Source: Amoebidium appalachense
Taxonomy: Eukaryota > Ichthyosporea
DNA length: 64,000 bases
Assembly: GCA_963693365.1 (NCBI GenBank)
Contig: CAVNZM010000004.1
Coordinates: forward strand, 12,710,001 to 12,774,000
Direction: 5' to 3'
Notes under the pieces: model-generated
Told to the model about the DNA's origin: nothing
Database searches by the model: none
What the model saw: the letters and a program-made list of their open reading frames with translations, nothing else
In this document: piece after piece, positions 1-12,171 of the stretch
How the letters are laid out: each line of letters starts with the position of its first letter
How positions within the stretch are numbered: position 1 is the stretch's first letter
Made by a program: the position numbers and the translations under genes

Positions 1-255
1 CGCAGCGACATGCGTGTGGCCCCAAAGTGGGTGGCCAGGGGGTTGTGCACTGCCCCCTCCACCTCGTTGGTGCCCCGGATGCAGCGGTAGCGCATGAGCC
101 CATCTGCGTCGGCAGTGGTCTCGTAGTAGAGGGGCAGGCCGGGGGGGTCCGACAGACAGCCATTTTGGGCGTGTTCGAGCAGCGACTGTGGGGGCACAAG
201 CAAACATCAGAGAGATGGGTGGGTGGTGGTGGTGGTAGTGTGTGTGTATGTGTGT

Positions 256-286
<31 letters not shown>

Positions 287-367
287 GGGGGGGGATGGGG
301 TTGCTAAGGAAAAAAACGAGCAGGGAAAGGCAAAAAACAACTGGCTAGGCAGCAAGGGCCGTGCGGG

Positions 368-437
<70 letters not shown>

Positions 438-1026
438 ATGTTTGGGGGGGGGGAGGGGGGGGGGGGGGGGGGAGGCTAGGGTGTGCGTGTGTGTGCAGAT
501 GAACCAAGGATGACAAATAAGCGAAGAATCTTTTCTGTGGTGGTGGAGTTGTTGGGCGCCTGCAGGGGGGGGGGGGGGGGGGGGGGGGGGGATGTTGCCT
601 CGAGTCTTTCAAAGCCATCCTTCTTGAACAGAGGCTTGCCATCCGGTCCGGGCGGCACATCCTTGTAGGTGTTTTTGAACTCCACCAGCCGCGAGACCAG
701 CGTGTATGGGTCGGGAATAACCCGCCGGATGCGCTCCATGAAGTAGCTCAGGTCGCCGCCCTTGAGCTCGGTTTCAATGTCGATGCCCTTCTGCTCCAGC
801 ACCCCCTGTGAGGCAGGATGCCAATATTAATTTACTACGCACACTGCAATTTGGGTTTGGTAGACTTTGATACCTGCCGTTATTGTAGGACCCCTCCCCT
901 CCACCCCCCCCATCTTCTCCCCCAACACAAGTAAAAAATGCATGTGGCTATTTCCCCCCACAACCCTACATTATTTCTCTCTAGGCATATGAATAACCCC
1001 CACTCTCCTCCCCCCTCCCCCCCCCC

Positions 1027-1060
<34 letters not shown>

Positions 1061-2110
1061 TGCCCCCCCTCTCTCTGAGGCTCAGGCTCTCTCTCTTCCC
1101 TCAGAAGTTTTGTCGAAGGTGTGCATGGTTGTGGGTGGAATGGTGAGTGTGTGCTAACGAGTGTATGTGTGTGTGCGCGTCAGTCACGCATGTTGTTGTT
1201 GCCGTTTTTTTTATTTTTATTTTTTATTTTTTATTTTGGGGGGGGGGGGAGGGGGGGGGGGGCACCTTCACATGTCCGTAATCCTCTTCATTCCACACAA
1301 ATATTGCCTCGCTGAGTGCGCGTGCGTACTCAGCCCTGCGGGGGTGTGACTTGTACGTGCCGTCCGCCGTGTTTGCAATGGAGTGGAAGGCGTCATTCAG
1401 CACAGTCTGCCACACCACCTCCCCAGGCGGTGCCTGGCCCAACATGCCCTCTCTGGGAGCTGCCTCGGGTCCCCCTGGGGCTGCCTCAAGGCCCCCCGGG
1501 GCTGCCTGGGGGTCCTGGGGGGGTGCCTGTGGGCCGGCAAGGGGTTGCTGCTGCTCGGCAGGGGGAGGACTGGCAGGGGGAGGGGCTGGGTCAGGGACCA
1601 CCGGCACCTCGGCACCTGGGTCCGGTGGGGGCTGAATGGGCCGTAGCCACTGCAGGTGCACCATCAGCTCAAAGGGCGGCGGGCCCAGCTCTCCCAGGGT
1701 CTTGCCCTTGTCGGGGCCAAAGGGCACCTGCATGGCCGGCGACAGCACCTGATCCACCCGCACCACTGCATGCTTCTTGCCCACCTTCATGCCCCCCCAG
1801 CGCTCCGGCTGCACAGCCAGCACCACCCCGGTGGCTGCTGCAGCATGTGGGCCCCGCCGGGGCACAATCTCAACCCCTTCACCGAGTGCCTTTGCATGAA
1901 GCCGCGCTGCATGTCATAGAGGGAAGCAAAAAACTCAGCCAAAAAGCCACAGCACCAACGTTTTTCTCTTCGCTCCACAAAAATCAAATGCATATTCCTT
2001 AGCAACCCCCTCTCCCCCCCCCCCCCCCCCCCTTCTCCCTCCCCCCCCCCCCCCCCCCCTCTCCCAGTGCCCAGCTTGTGTGGCACTTGCACGTGTTAAC
2101 AGTGCTATAG

Positions 2111-2145
<35 letters not shown>

Positions 2146-3753
2146 ACCACCACCACCACCACCACCAATCACCCCCTCCTTTGATAGCCACCCGACACCC
2201 AGCATAACACAACTGGAACACTGGCCCATGTGGTCAGCCACCCCCCCCCCCCCCCCCCCCCCCCTCCCCTCCCCCTCCCCTCTCCTCTGGGGGGCCCACA
2301 ATCTTTCTATATCTGGCATAAGCACATAAGCACTGGGGCAAAAAGCAGGTGGGATACACACCTGACAGGTTTGGCCTATCGACCACGGCCGAGTAGACCT
2401 GCAGGGACGCATATGCATCAAGGGCAGCGTAGGTGGCCTGCACCTCTGATAGCGGCTCGTGCCAGTTGGAGCATCGAACAAGTGCCGGCTTGGGCAGCTT
2501 CTTGCCTATGACCTGGGCAGTGATGTCGGCCAAGCCCCGGGCCGCAGAGGTGATAGCTGCACGGGCATAGCAGAACCGGCCCAGCTCCAGATAGCTGGCC
2601 ACAGGGGTGCCGTAGTCCTTGTTGAGGTGGGCCGAGTCCGTGCCGATCTGCTTGCCCACCTTGATGATGCTGGGGTCCCTAAGCAGCGCAATCAGCTCGT
2701 CCACCAGCCGCGCGGGCGGGCTGTGGTTGGGGCCCATGCGTGCCAAGTGGAAGATGTACACGGCCCGTGCGGTGGCAATCTGCAGCGTGCAAACCTTGGA
2801 CCGCGCCTGGCCCACCCGATAGACCCACTCGCAGTCCAGCCCCACCACGCGGTGCTGCTGCCCCTCCAGGTCGGCACGAATGGCCGCTGTAGCCACCACC
2901 GCCCCCTGGCAGTCGGTGTACACCGGCTTAGGGTAGTTGGCCGGCAGCTCCAGCCCAGGCAGACCGTCCGTCACGCTTACCAGCGCAGCCTCGTTCAGAC
3001 GGACGGGGCATTTTGGCCGGGCTAGGGTTGGAAACATGCGCTCAACAAACGCCCGGTCTTGGCAGCACCGATCTGTGTAGAAGAAGGCCGGGCCCTTGCT
3101 GTTGAGCGCCGCCGTGGTGGCAGAGATGCGCTGGATCACGGGCTCAATCTCCTGGTGGCTGCAGTCCCGTGTAAATACCTGCGCCCGGATCTCTGGGGTG
3201 CCGCACTGTGTGAGAGGGCATCTCCGAGCAGCCATGCATGTTCTAGCTTCCCTTACCACATGGCCCTTCACGAGACTTCAGTGCCCACACAATCCTTTCC
3301 CCCTCCCTCCCCCCAAACCCATGTGCCCACATACTTTCCCCTCCCTCTCCCCCAAAACCCTTCCCCCGCCTTCCCCCCAAACCCATGTGCCCACATACTT
3401 TCCCCAGGCCTCCCTTTCCCCCAAAATCTTCCCCCCCCCCCTCCCCCCTAAACCCATGTACCTACAATCCTTCCCCCTTCCTCCCCCTAAACCCTTGTGA
3501 TCACAATCCTTTCCCCCTCTCTGCCTTCCCCCCAAACCCATGTGCCCACGATCCTTCCCCACTCCCCCTCCCCCCAAACCATGGGACAGCCCTCCATATG
3601 GCACCTACTGTCCCCCCCCCCCCCCCCACCCCACCCCGGGCCTCTTGCCCTCTCTACCTTCAACCCCGACGGTGGTGTCTCTCCCCCCCCCCCCCCCCCC
3701 CCTGCATCCCTTGCAATCACTGGCCCCTACTCCCATTCTGCTTGGCAGAAGCT

Positions 3754-3823
<70 letters not shown>

Positions 3824-4746
3824 ATTCCCCGCCAAAAGAAAGCTCCACCCCAGCCCACCCCAATCTCTACCCAGCAAAAACACATACACACATATCTGGA
3901 GCTTCCTAGTTTTTGCTCGACAGGGCAAGAATTGTCCCCAAAACCCACATACTACAAACCTCTACTCACAGTGTGCCACCTCATTAAATGTGGAGCCTAA
4001 GAGATTTAAAGGCCCTAGAGGGGGGAGGGGGGGAGGGGGGGGGGAGGGGGGGCGTGTGTGTGTGTGTGTGTGTGGGGGGGGGGGGGTGGGCGTGTGTGGG
4101 GGGGGGGGAGGGGGGAGAGGGGGCCTGGGGGAGAGTGGGGGGAGGGGGGAGAAGAGGAGGGACCACACACCGCCAAGCTCGTTTACACAAGTCCATAGGC
4201 CTCGGTACAGAGGCTCCCCATTGATGCCGGTGAGCTTCCCAATTTGGAAGGTGTGGTCGGCCTTGAGCACGTTGTTTACGGGCTTGAGCTGCGTGTCCAG
4301 GCTCTGGTACTTTGCCGTGCGGTCGCTGAACTCAGTATACACGGCACTCAGGTATTTGCCTGAACCCCAAGTACTGTTAGAACTCCACCACCCTCCCATC
4401 AGGACCATCCCCCCCATTCCCTCTAGTCCCTCGTGTTCATCTCACCTCTCTGTATTTTCGTAAGTCTGTATGGCTTTTCCCATCTCAAAAACGCTACACA
4501 CCCATCTCCGGCCGTTTGCCCCCCCCCCCCCCCCCCCCCCCCCCCTCCCCCCCCCCCCTCCCCCCGCCTCCCCGGCGCGCGCAAACCCTCCAAGTCATTG
4601 CACCAACTTTCACCTTCTTTCCCCTTTGTGCCCCATCTGCAGTTTGTCCCCTGCACGTCCGTTTGCCCTTCCCCCCACACCCTCCTGCCACTACTATAAT
4701 AACCATTAAGTACCGCCACCAAGATCCAGTCTACCACCATGTGCCC

Positions 4747-4783
<37 letters not shown>

Positions 4784-4933
4784 CCTCTCCACCTCCTTTC
4801 CCCCAACACACACAGACACACATGCGCACACCCACCATCTAATTTCAGGCATAACAGTTCTCCACGATTTCCCAAGCACACTCACTGGTACATGGACCGT
4901 TATGCTTTCACCCCTCTGATGATCCCTCTGCCC

Positions 4934-4981
<48 letters not shown>

Positions 4982-5058
4982 ACCACCACCACCACCACCA
5001 CCACCATGACTGATTGCCACCACCACCACCTAATCCATCACCATGTCCCCCCTCCCCC

Positions 5059-5110
<52 letters not shown>

Positions 5111-6503
5111 ACGGACCCACAAGTACACGCACACTCACAGGCGCACATCCACCACCACACATCCACCACCACCATAATAGAAACTTATTGACCACACTTC
5201 CAAAACCCATTTCCAAGTCCCCCCCCCCCCCTAAAAAAAAAAAATAAAAAATAATAAAACAAAACCCTACCAAGCCAACCCAAAAAATGCCCAAGCACGT
5301 GCATACAAAACAATGGGGACCATTTACACACCCAAAATGCAGTGCACACTTGCCTGAAGGCACATGTCCAGCGTAACCATTTTTGTCACCAAACGCCGAG
5401 AACTTAGCCGCCTGCTCCTCTGGGGGAAGTTCTGTCAGGCGCTGGTCGTGGGGGCGGAAATCGTTACGCTTTTTGAGTTCATACTTGGTCCAATGCAGCG
5501 CCCTCGAGTAATACAGGAGCCGCTGCTCGTCGTATCGCTGCTTGTGGAGCTCCGAGAGGAGGGTGGCAAAGGCGTTTGGGCCCACACCTTTGTCTGCCAG
5601 TGCACGCAACAATGTTACCACCTTTAGGTCGAGCCCACTGCGGTGGCTAAGGTAGGCCGGAAACTGATCACGCATGAAGAGTGGAAGGCGTTTAATTGTC
5701 TGGGGGTTTGTGCCGGCAAAGTTTTTTTTGCATGTGTCACAAAAGTACCGGGCCGTGATAATGTAGTAGCAGCTGTCAAAGTCGATAACACGCCGTCCTA
5801 CGGGGTTGCTCATGAACCCATTGCGAGAAGTACGGTGTGGGTTGGGGTGGTTGTGGGGGTCCACGTAGTGATCATCGAAGGGGCACGGCACCATGAAACC
5901 GGGAGACAACCTTTCCGGAAGCCAGGCAAAACATCTGGGTTTGTAGAAAGGCGCTGGATCGCCCCCAAATTTAAAGCCTATAATGGGAGGTGGAAGATGC
6001 CACCCCACAGGCGTCTTCTCATCTTTGAGACTCTCTTTCACTGTGTGCAGGTGCGACTTGATTGTTTCGCCCGCCGCGTCAGAAAACTCCTCTCCACCGT
6101 CATCCCCGTCCGTATTATCTTCTCCCTCTTCCTCCCCTTCATCCTCGTCTACCCGGTACGCATCTGCTGCTGCATTTAGCAAAGGTTCCTCGTCGGGTTG
6201 CACCTGTATGTCTGGTGGGTGTGGAGCAGGGGCCCGATCCATTTCTCTTGGTAACGAATGGACGCTACCTGCCTCAACTACACGGGCCCTTATGTCGGCG
6301 GCCTTAGATAGAGGGGGCTGTTCGGGTTGTACGTTTACGTTTAGTTCCTGCACAACAGCTTTGTTTGCCGTCCCAAAACCTGCAAAGTTCGCTAAAGGCT
6401 GAACAAATGCAGCATCTTTTTTTTTGCGCCCAGCTCCCTCCCTAGCTCCGCCTGTTTTATGCCCAGGGCGCTGTGTTGTGCCCTTAGGGCAGCCTGGCTT
6501 CAT
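1..6503 (-). CDS. Six-exon gene: DUF6729-like Cys domain plus WRN-type 3'-5' exonuclease (3' end outside window)
   Basis: Exons on the minus strand, all phase-consistent: 6503-5354, 4359-4169, 3205-2362, 1906-1266, 805-599 and 185 to beyond base 1. The start is the ATG at 6503 (context TTTAAAATGAAG); the frame stays open upstream only through non-ATG codons. The N-terminus is basic and Gly-rich (TTQRPGHKTGGAREGAGRKK), followed by an acidic stretch and a domain with paired Cys/His (VPCPFDDHYVDPH, YFCDTCKKNFAG), which I liken to DUF6729 from memory. Exon 3 holds a DEDDy exonuclease: VGLDCEW, then VGKQIGTDSAHL, then YAALDAYASL. Exon 6 contains RCIRGTNEVEGAVHN, a motif style seen in transposon-derived proteins. 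Such exonuclease fusions occur in many eukaryotes, possibly as domesticated mobile-element proteins; that is inference. Introns 1 and 5 use GC donors. Confidence 0.8.
224..600. repeat. Low-complexity intron core: GT, G, CT and G runs
   Basis: Intron 5 of the exonuclease gene (598-186). It contains a GT repeat running into a G run (about 240-293), a CT dinucleotide run (about 371-422), a short GT run, and two further G runs (445-473, 566-591). Reading frames here encode only simple-sequence peptides. Confidence 0.85.
1900..2361. repeat. Intron 3 of the exonuclease gene, C-run rich
   Basis: Intron 2361-1907: GTGTGTAT donor and ATGCAG acceptor. Plus-strand C runs near 2018-2060, 2110-2145 and 2240-2263, with a CCA repeat at about 2145-2167. 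The first C run after the donor lies about 100 nt into the intron and is G-rich on the sense strand. Confidence 0.75.
2362..3205 (-). CDS. Exon 3 of the exonuclease gene: DEDDy 3'-5' exonuclease domain
   Basis: 844 bp, phase 0 in and phase 1 out; acceptor CTCACACAG at 3206 and donor GTGTGTAT at 2361. The three exonuclease motifs are complete: D and E in LDCEW (motif I), D in VGKQIGTDSAHL (motif II), Y and D in YAALDAYAS (motif III). This is the DEDDy pattern of the WRN / RNase D group, so the two-metal 3'-5' exonuclease chemistry could be intact. The substrate (DNA or RNA) cannot be told from sequence. Confidence 0.85.
3206..5353. repeat. Introns 1 and 2 of the exonuclease gene: long C/G homopolymers
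   Basis: Two introns (5353-4360 and 4168-3206). They carry C runs of 20-65 nt (3757-3822, 4519-4546, 4747-4782, 4936-4981, 5057-5096), a G-rich stretch at 4020-4150, CAC/CA repeats and a C-run to A-run junction near 5219-5244. At 3290-3560 there is a degenerate tandem repeat of the type CCCCCAAACCCATGTGCCCA, about 40-60 bp per unit. Confidence 0.75.
5354..6503 (-). CDS. Exon 1 of the exonuclease gene: basic N-terminus, acidic linker, Cys-pair domain
   Basis: 383 codons plus one base. It ends at CCTTCAG before a GC donor (GCAAGT at 5353), and the split codon is completed by GC at 4359, giving the seamless protein join GHVPSGKYLSAVY. Order: basic Gly-rich start, linker rich in Asp/Glu around codons 120-160, then aromatic and Cys-rich segments (CFAWLPERLSPGF, DSCYYIITARYFCDTC) and a helical stretch (HRSGLDLKVVTLLRALADKG). 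No signal peptide or membrane segment is visible. Confidence 0.8.
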
Positions 6504-6599
6504 TTTAAACACTTGGGGCCTGGCCCCCTGCCCCCCTAGTGCGACTACGTTACCGCAAACATTCCCGTATTCCAGTGTGCTCGGCAATGCTGCTCATGG

Positions 6600-7940
6600 C
6601 CTTCCCGGACTGGTTGTGACCAGTAAAGAGCGCGCCAATTCCTGACCGCCGCCTACAGCAGTGTATGATCTGTTATCCATATTCGGCAAAAGGGGTCTTG
6701 CCCAACCAATGGCTTGAATCCTTGTAACTTTGCTTTATCCATATAAGGTTAGCTGAACACCCCCCCCTCCAATCATACCCCCCCCTTCTCTCTAGTAGTA
6801 GCTCCTGGCATGCCGCACCCCCCAAGCATCAGAAGCTTTTCTGCAGGGCCTCGCAAAAAAGATGATTTATTTACTAGATAATTATAAAGATCAGCTATGC
6901 GGTGGATCCAGGTACAATGCTTTAAAAGTTTTAAAAGACAAGAATGTAATCCACTACCAAGATTACGTTTTGGTTATCTTCAAGTGGAGTTAAAAATAAA
7001 GAGATCTCAATTTGAAATTTACGGGTATAAGTAAAAAAAAAAAAATTCTTCGACATATTTTGTTTGGATAACACTGTTGCGAGTTAATTTTGGATTTTGA
7101 TATTAAGGGCAAGCGGCCTAATCCTCCATAACACAACGACGGCATGATATTTGAAATAACGGGTCCTCTATCAAGATTCGGTGTCCGGTCTTTTCAAGTG
7201 ACGACTGACGTTGAAAATAACGAGAACTCGATTGCATGTTCACGCAAATATAAAAAATGATATGTATCAAGTAAACATTGTAGAAAATCTTTGATAAATA
7301 ATATTAACAATAAACCAGCTTTTTTGGAGAAATATTATGATAGTTATATCGCATACAAAATGCGGGTGAATTAACATTTTGAAACATGACGCGAAACTGG
7401 CACAACCCTCTTTAACATCAAGTGCCAGACGGCAAGCATTCTTTGGATACGTTTCAAGTTGAACTTCAAAGCCAAATCCACCCGCAATTGTGTAAAACTA
7501 TCCAACAGTACCTTTGCCATTTATGACTGTAAGTTATCCTAAAAGAGTCCCAAAATACGTTTTGTTTATAATTTTTTATCCCAGGTTATCTCAAATGTGA
7601 ACTACTGAATATCTCCGCAACAGATGGGATAACGTACCCCCATGGAAAAGTCCATGGATAAGGCCAGGTCGTGGTTGATTCATATGGGGTCGTTGCACCA
7701 TACATATTTGCAATGCCCTGTGCACTACGTTTTTTTGTTTTCATTCCCAGTCTTTTACCCATTTCTCCTCTTTTTTTTTCTTTTCTTTTCTTCTTTTCTT
7801 TCTCTAAGGTTTCTTTTATCGCTGCAATGGTATGGTGGTGTTGGCTAGGTCTTCTTCTCCTGTTCTCCATGCAACGGTGTGATGTATAAGGCACGATGTA
7901 TAAGGCGGGCCCATGAGGGCGCGGCTAGTCACTGTATCAC
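6600..7940. other. Intergenic, AT-richer, no gene recognised
   Basis: Base composition changes sharply after the exonuclease gene start. The stretch 6840-7560 is AT-rich with many stops in all frames. A pyrimidine tract (CTTTTCTTTTCTTCTTTTC type) lies at about 7760-7805. I see no RNA gene, element termini or conserved motif. Confidence 0.5.
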
Positions 7941-8023
7941 GGGGCACATGTGGTGATACCACCGGTGATATCACGATCCCTAAGCAAAATTGGCCCATGT
8001 GTGTCACGGTACATACGCGTGTG

Positions 8024-8490
<467 letters not shown>

Positions 8491-8852
8491 GTGCGGTATA
8501 TCTATGACATCAAAAAAGTCCTATAATCAACCTATGCCATATTCCTAATCACAAAATCAATTGTAAAAATCCATGCATGTACACGTGTGCCGGCCTGGCG
8601 CGCGATGCTCTGGTATTGATGCGGAAAATCCTTCCTCTGACAAAGAGCCTATCGCTGCAGTATGAGTTTATAATGTCGAATGAGATCACGAGCTGCTTTA
8701 GCCACAATGGCTAACTGACTTGTACCGAATCATTATTCCCGATACCCTTACCTGCTACATACTACTATAGATTTATTTAGCCATGGAACACCAATGAGCG
8801 GCGTGTTATCGCGTAATATCACCGCAAACCCATTTTCCGCCAAAATTCGACT

Positions 8853-8879
8853 CTGGTGATATCACGGTGTTATCACCAG
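8853..8879. repeat. Short palindrome with GATATCAC motif
   Basis: CTGGTGATA (8853-8861) and TATCACCAG (8871-8879) are perfect 9-bp inverted arms around a 9-nt loop. Related motifs (GGTGATA, GATATCAC) recur at 7949-7975 and 8909-8940, on both sides of the TG array. This could be the remains of a small palindromic element. Confidence 0.55.
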
Positions 8880-9011
8880 TCAGTCTGGAGGCAAGAGGAC
8901 GACGGTCGGTGATAAAATGGTGACCATGATATTACGGTGATGCTTCGTTTTGGGGTAGTTTCTGCACCCAAACAATACTTGAAAATTGATTGGTGGAATT
9001 ATCACAATTTG

Positions 9012-9264
9012 GCATATGTTGTGACCAATAAACTTTGTGTGCATGCCTACTAGGCCTGTTTTGATGCAGTTGCTGGCTTTCGAATTGCTATAGTACACTA
9101 CATCATGATCACAATGCTCGCACAGATTATGCTTATGTAATACTAGTTATCTATGTGCGCACGCCAAGCAAAACATCGGGCACAATGCACTGGGTCACAG
9201 GTGTTGAGTCGTGGGTGGCATTTGAGCCACATGCGCACAGAAGTTTATTGGTCACAACATATGC
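9012..9264. repeat. 33-34 bp inverted repeat with about 186-bp spacer
   Basis: Arm 1 at 9012-9044 begins GCATATGTTGTGACCAATAA. Its reverse complement recurs at 9231-9264 with two mismatches and one indel. Flanking CTACTAGGC / GCCTAGTAG words repeat the inversion. It may be a small inverted-repeat element or a foldback scar; no coding content. Confidence 0.7.
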
Positions 9265-9622
9265 CATATGTACAGCCTAGTAGCCAAACAAAACATTTTT
9301 ACTTACACTACCAGTATATATGTATACTAGTAAATACAGGTACCCCCCGCCCCGTTGGGGCGGGGCCTGCATGGGACATGTGCACAGAATTTGAAGCGGA
9401 AGAGAAGAGAATAAATCCAGTCAAAAGAAAGAGAAGAGAACATAGAGTGTATTTGGTGAAAAATTTATAGGCACAAGATATATCATAACATGGCAACACT
9501 GTTGCCTGGTGGAGCTTAATTTTTGTTTGTAGGGTTTTATAGAAACTAAAATATGACGCAATGTAGCCTGCACACTTCCACTGACAGGCGCAGAAATTAA
9601 TATACAGGATCCGGAACTTCTT

Positions 9623-9661
<39 letters not shown>

Positions 9662-9832
9662 TTACATATACTATATATCATTTATGGATATTTTGTCTAC
9701 TTCTCACCCAGTCCAGTCTTTCATCTTCTGCTCGTGAAAATTGGTCACAGGCCCATTCAGACATCAACCTGCCAACATTGTGGAAGTGGGTAGTTTGCAG
9801 TAGTCGTCTTGCTGCTTTTGTGACTGACACCT

Positions 9833-9998
9833 AGTGCATGCAGGAAGACACGTAATATTGAGGCTCCAACCTGGTGTGCCTTGCAAAAACAGTAAAGCAT
9901 ATTGCAGTGGTTCACATAGCTCATTGAGGTAGTGAACTTGCTCGGGACGTTGGTTTGAGAATCGGTGGAACCATATTACGTGTCTTCCTGCATGCACT
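9833..9998. repeat. 26-bp perfect inverted repeat at the truncated Helitron end
   Basis: AGTGCATGCAGGAAGACACG at 9833 and its exact reverse complement ending at 9998 (26 bp in all). The 9973-9998 copy is coding sequence for PVHAGRHVI in the Helitron remnant. The 9833-9858 copy is the same segment flipped, at the point where Helitron coding stops. Confidence 0.9.
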
Positions 9999-11343
9999 GG
10001 GTCCATATCATATAAGGCTGCAATCTCGGGAGCCTGGGGTGTAGCAGTTCTTCTGTTATTGCTTTGAAAGGCTACGTGAAAGTTTTCTTGGTCTGGGTAG
10101 GCTTGGCTTAGTCAGCGGAACTCAGATGCTATACGTACAGAGCACTTTCGAGGAGTGAAATGAAAGCTGATGACAGAGATCAGTGCAGCAGCAACTGCTG
10201 CCCGTATACCTTCATAGATACAGTACCTTATATTGGAAAGACTGGTAGTTGAATCGTGCACCCTGTGGTATGACCTGCCGCATACCTTGACAAATGAAGG
10301 AGCTGCCTGTGTAACGGTTCTTTGAGACCAGCCCGTGGCTGTGAATGCAAACATGTTGTTATATTCTCTTGCCTTTTTGGTGAAAGCAGGTGTGTTGTAT
10401 AGTTGTGTTAGCTGTAAAGGGAGGGGGGAAGTATTGGGATCAACAGTGCAACGTTTTCCAGTTTCCATTCGCTGATGTGTGCAAAAACATCTGCAGGCTC
10501 TTGCAACTTGTATAAGTTGTATCCTGTGTGTGTCTCTTCATACAGGATATCCAGTGTTCTGGTGTGGTTTGGCTGGAGTACTAAGTGGCGGGGTTTTAGG
10601 CGGTTCATAAAGGGTGTCCAGATCCTTAAGTTGGTTTGTGTCATGGAGCAGAGTGCATCAAATAAACCAACAGAAAAGTCCTGGGCATCAAATAAACCAA
10701 CAGAAAAGTCCTGGTCAACCTCTTTTACTTCACCATCAACTGAACTGAACGTATAGGAGGCAGACACTTTATGCACATATTCGCTTGTCATTAAAAACTC
10801 AAACAAAAGGCACGCAGCAGGTCTGGCTTTTTAATGGCTTGCAGAAGATTTGCACGACCAGATTCAATTAAGGCAGTTTGGTGTTGTAGGTGTGTGCCGA
10901 GTGGGTGTGCAAGTGTAAATGCCTGACGCAAAGCCATTGTGATGTCTGGTTTTTGTGCATAGTGGTGAGAGACGCCATATGTGTTGGTGTATGACTCGTG
11001 TATGTCTTAAGCAGTGTCAAGTGCACAGGCAGAGCATTTCTGGAGTGTGTATGTGTCCAAGTTTCCCACTTCCAAAGGCTTCATACATTTCAATTCCCGC
11101 AAGGTGCATTAGAGGGCCGACAAGCGCAGGGTCGTCAAGGGAACGCCACAGCATGTGCATGCACTCAACGTTATCATAACCTACAACTGTGAACAGGGAA
11201 ACGGTTTGTTGGGAGTTGACATGTGATAAAAGAGACGGAAACGTGTAATTTGTAAAGAAAGTAGACACTGTGCGTGGCACACCAGTCTTGTAATTATTCA
11301 CGTCGTACTCCAGGTACGCGGAGAGTGGCGGCGTCTGCGCCAT
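9850..11343 (-). pseudogene. Decayed Helitron N-terminal (Helitron_like_N) coding sequence
   Basis: Minus-strand fragments read in order through frameshifts. An ATG at 11343 opens MAQTPPLSAYLEYDVNN. A second segment reads ITMALRQAFTLAHPLGTHLQ in another frame, after an in-frame stop. Further on come FEFLMTSEYVHK and then, near 10340, YNNMFAFTATG ... CGRSYHRV, followed by PEIAALYDMDPVHAGRHVIW and LCEPLQYALLFLQGTPGW near 9860-9990. The pair 'YNN-FAFT' and 'LQY-LLF--G--GW' is characteristic of the Helitron helicase-like N-terminal domain. No HUH rolling-circle or helicase part follows: the sequence ends at an inverted copy of itself. At least two frameshifts and one stop make it non-functional. 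Confidence 0.75.
10655..10714. repeat. Exact 2 x 30-bp tandem duplication inside the Helitron remnant
   Basis: Units 10655-10684 and 10685-10714 are identical and begin GCATCAAATAAACCAACAGA. The duplication is in frame and repeats the peptide QDFSVGLFDA. Confidence 0.95.
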
Positions 11344-11439
11344 GATTGCGGCTAGAAGAAGCCACAACACAGCAACGTTGGCCACTGCAGACCTTGAAGA
11401 GGAGTTTTGTACTACCACACTGCTCTGCACAGTAGTGCA

Positions 11440-11922
11440 ACTTCTGTCTAGTGAAAACTGACGGCATTGACCCGTGCAGCGCCGTTTTATATGACTTTAT
11501 CGGTAAATCTAGTGACCAAAATTTGGAAATTGCAGAAATGCGGACGTAAACCCTCAGAGCTTGTGTTGATTGTGCACGGCCCGCCTTACAAAAAATAAAT
11601 AAGTACAGCTAGATAACTTTTCAAAACCTTGCTACTGAGTCGCATGCTTTACCGATGCATGCGCATGCAAGCGGCTGCGGCACACCCCATGGAGCCATGG
11701 ATGGCTGCGTGCGCCGCTCATGCATATGCGACCTGGGTCCGTGAGCGTGCGTTCGGCGCATGATCCGCTAATTTTGTCCTACGGAGACAGTTCTAAATTA
11801 GATAACTTATACCCCTTTTCGAAGTGTGACTAAAGAACTTTAGATATGGTTTTTAATATTTTTAAGAAGAAAGTGCGCGAGGAGGCGCACCACGTACGAT
11901 CTTGGAGAATGCATACCGATAA
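11440..11922. other. Intergenic stretch, no gene
   Basis: Unique sequence between the Helitron remnant and the outer end of the YR retrotransposon. It has several overlapping ATGCATGC / GCATGCGCATGC palindromic words at 11640-11740. Nothing else is recognisable. Confidence 0.45.
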
Positions 11923-12057
11923 ACATTCACATCACTCACTCGTGCTTGCCTCATGCCCCCCGTGTCCGTGGAGTGCAGGCCGTCGTGCCTGCACCCAAGG
12001 GGCTGGCCGAGGCGGGGGCCGCCAGGGGGGGTCCATGCCATGAGCCCCCCCGCACCA
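11923..12057 (-). repeat. B2, outer 3' direct repeat of the YR element
   Basis: 135 bp, nearly identical to 12445-12579: one A/G difference and a redistribution within two G/C runs. Shared words include GTGTCCGTGGAGTGCAGGCC. Its outer boundary is ACATTCACATCACTCACTCG at 11923. Confidence 0.9.
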
Positions 12058-12171
12058 GCCGGGGCTGGGCCCCGCCTCGACATGCTTTATTGCCGCTGCA
12101 ATCGGGCTGTGAGCCAGTCACAGTCGCATACGTACACCGTCATGTATACAGACTGAGAGGTGGGTGGGTGG

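Noticed and set aside
3385-4463. Pro-rich plus-strand frames
   Set aside because: Translations of C runs within introns of the minus-strand exonuclease gene.
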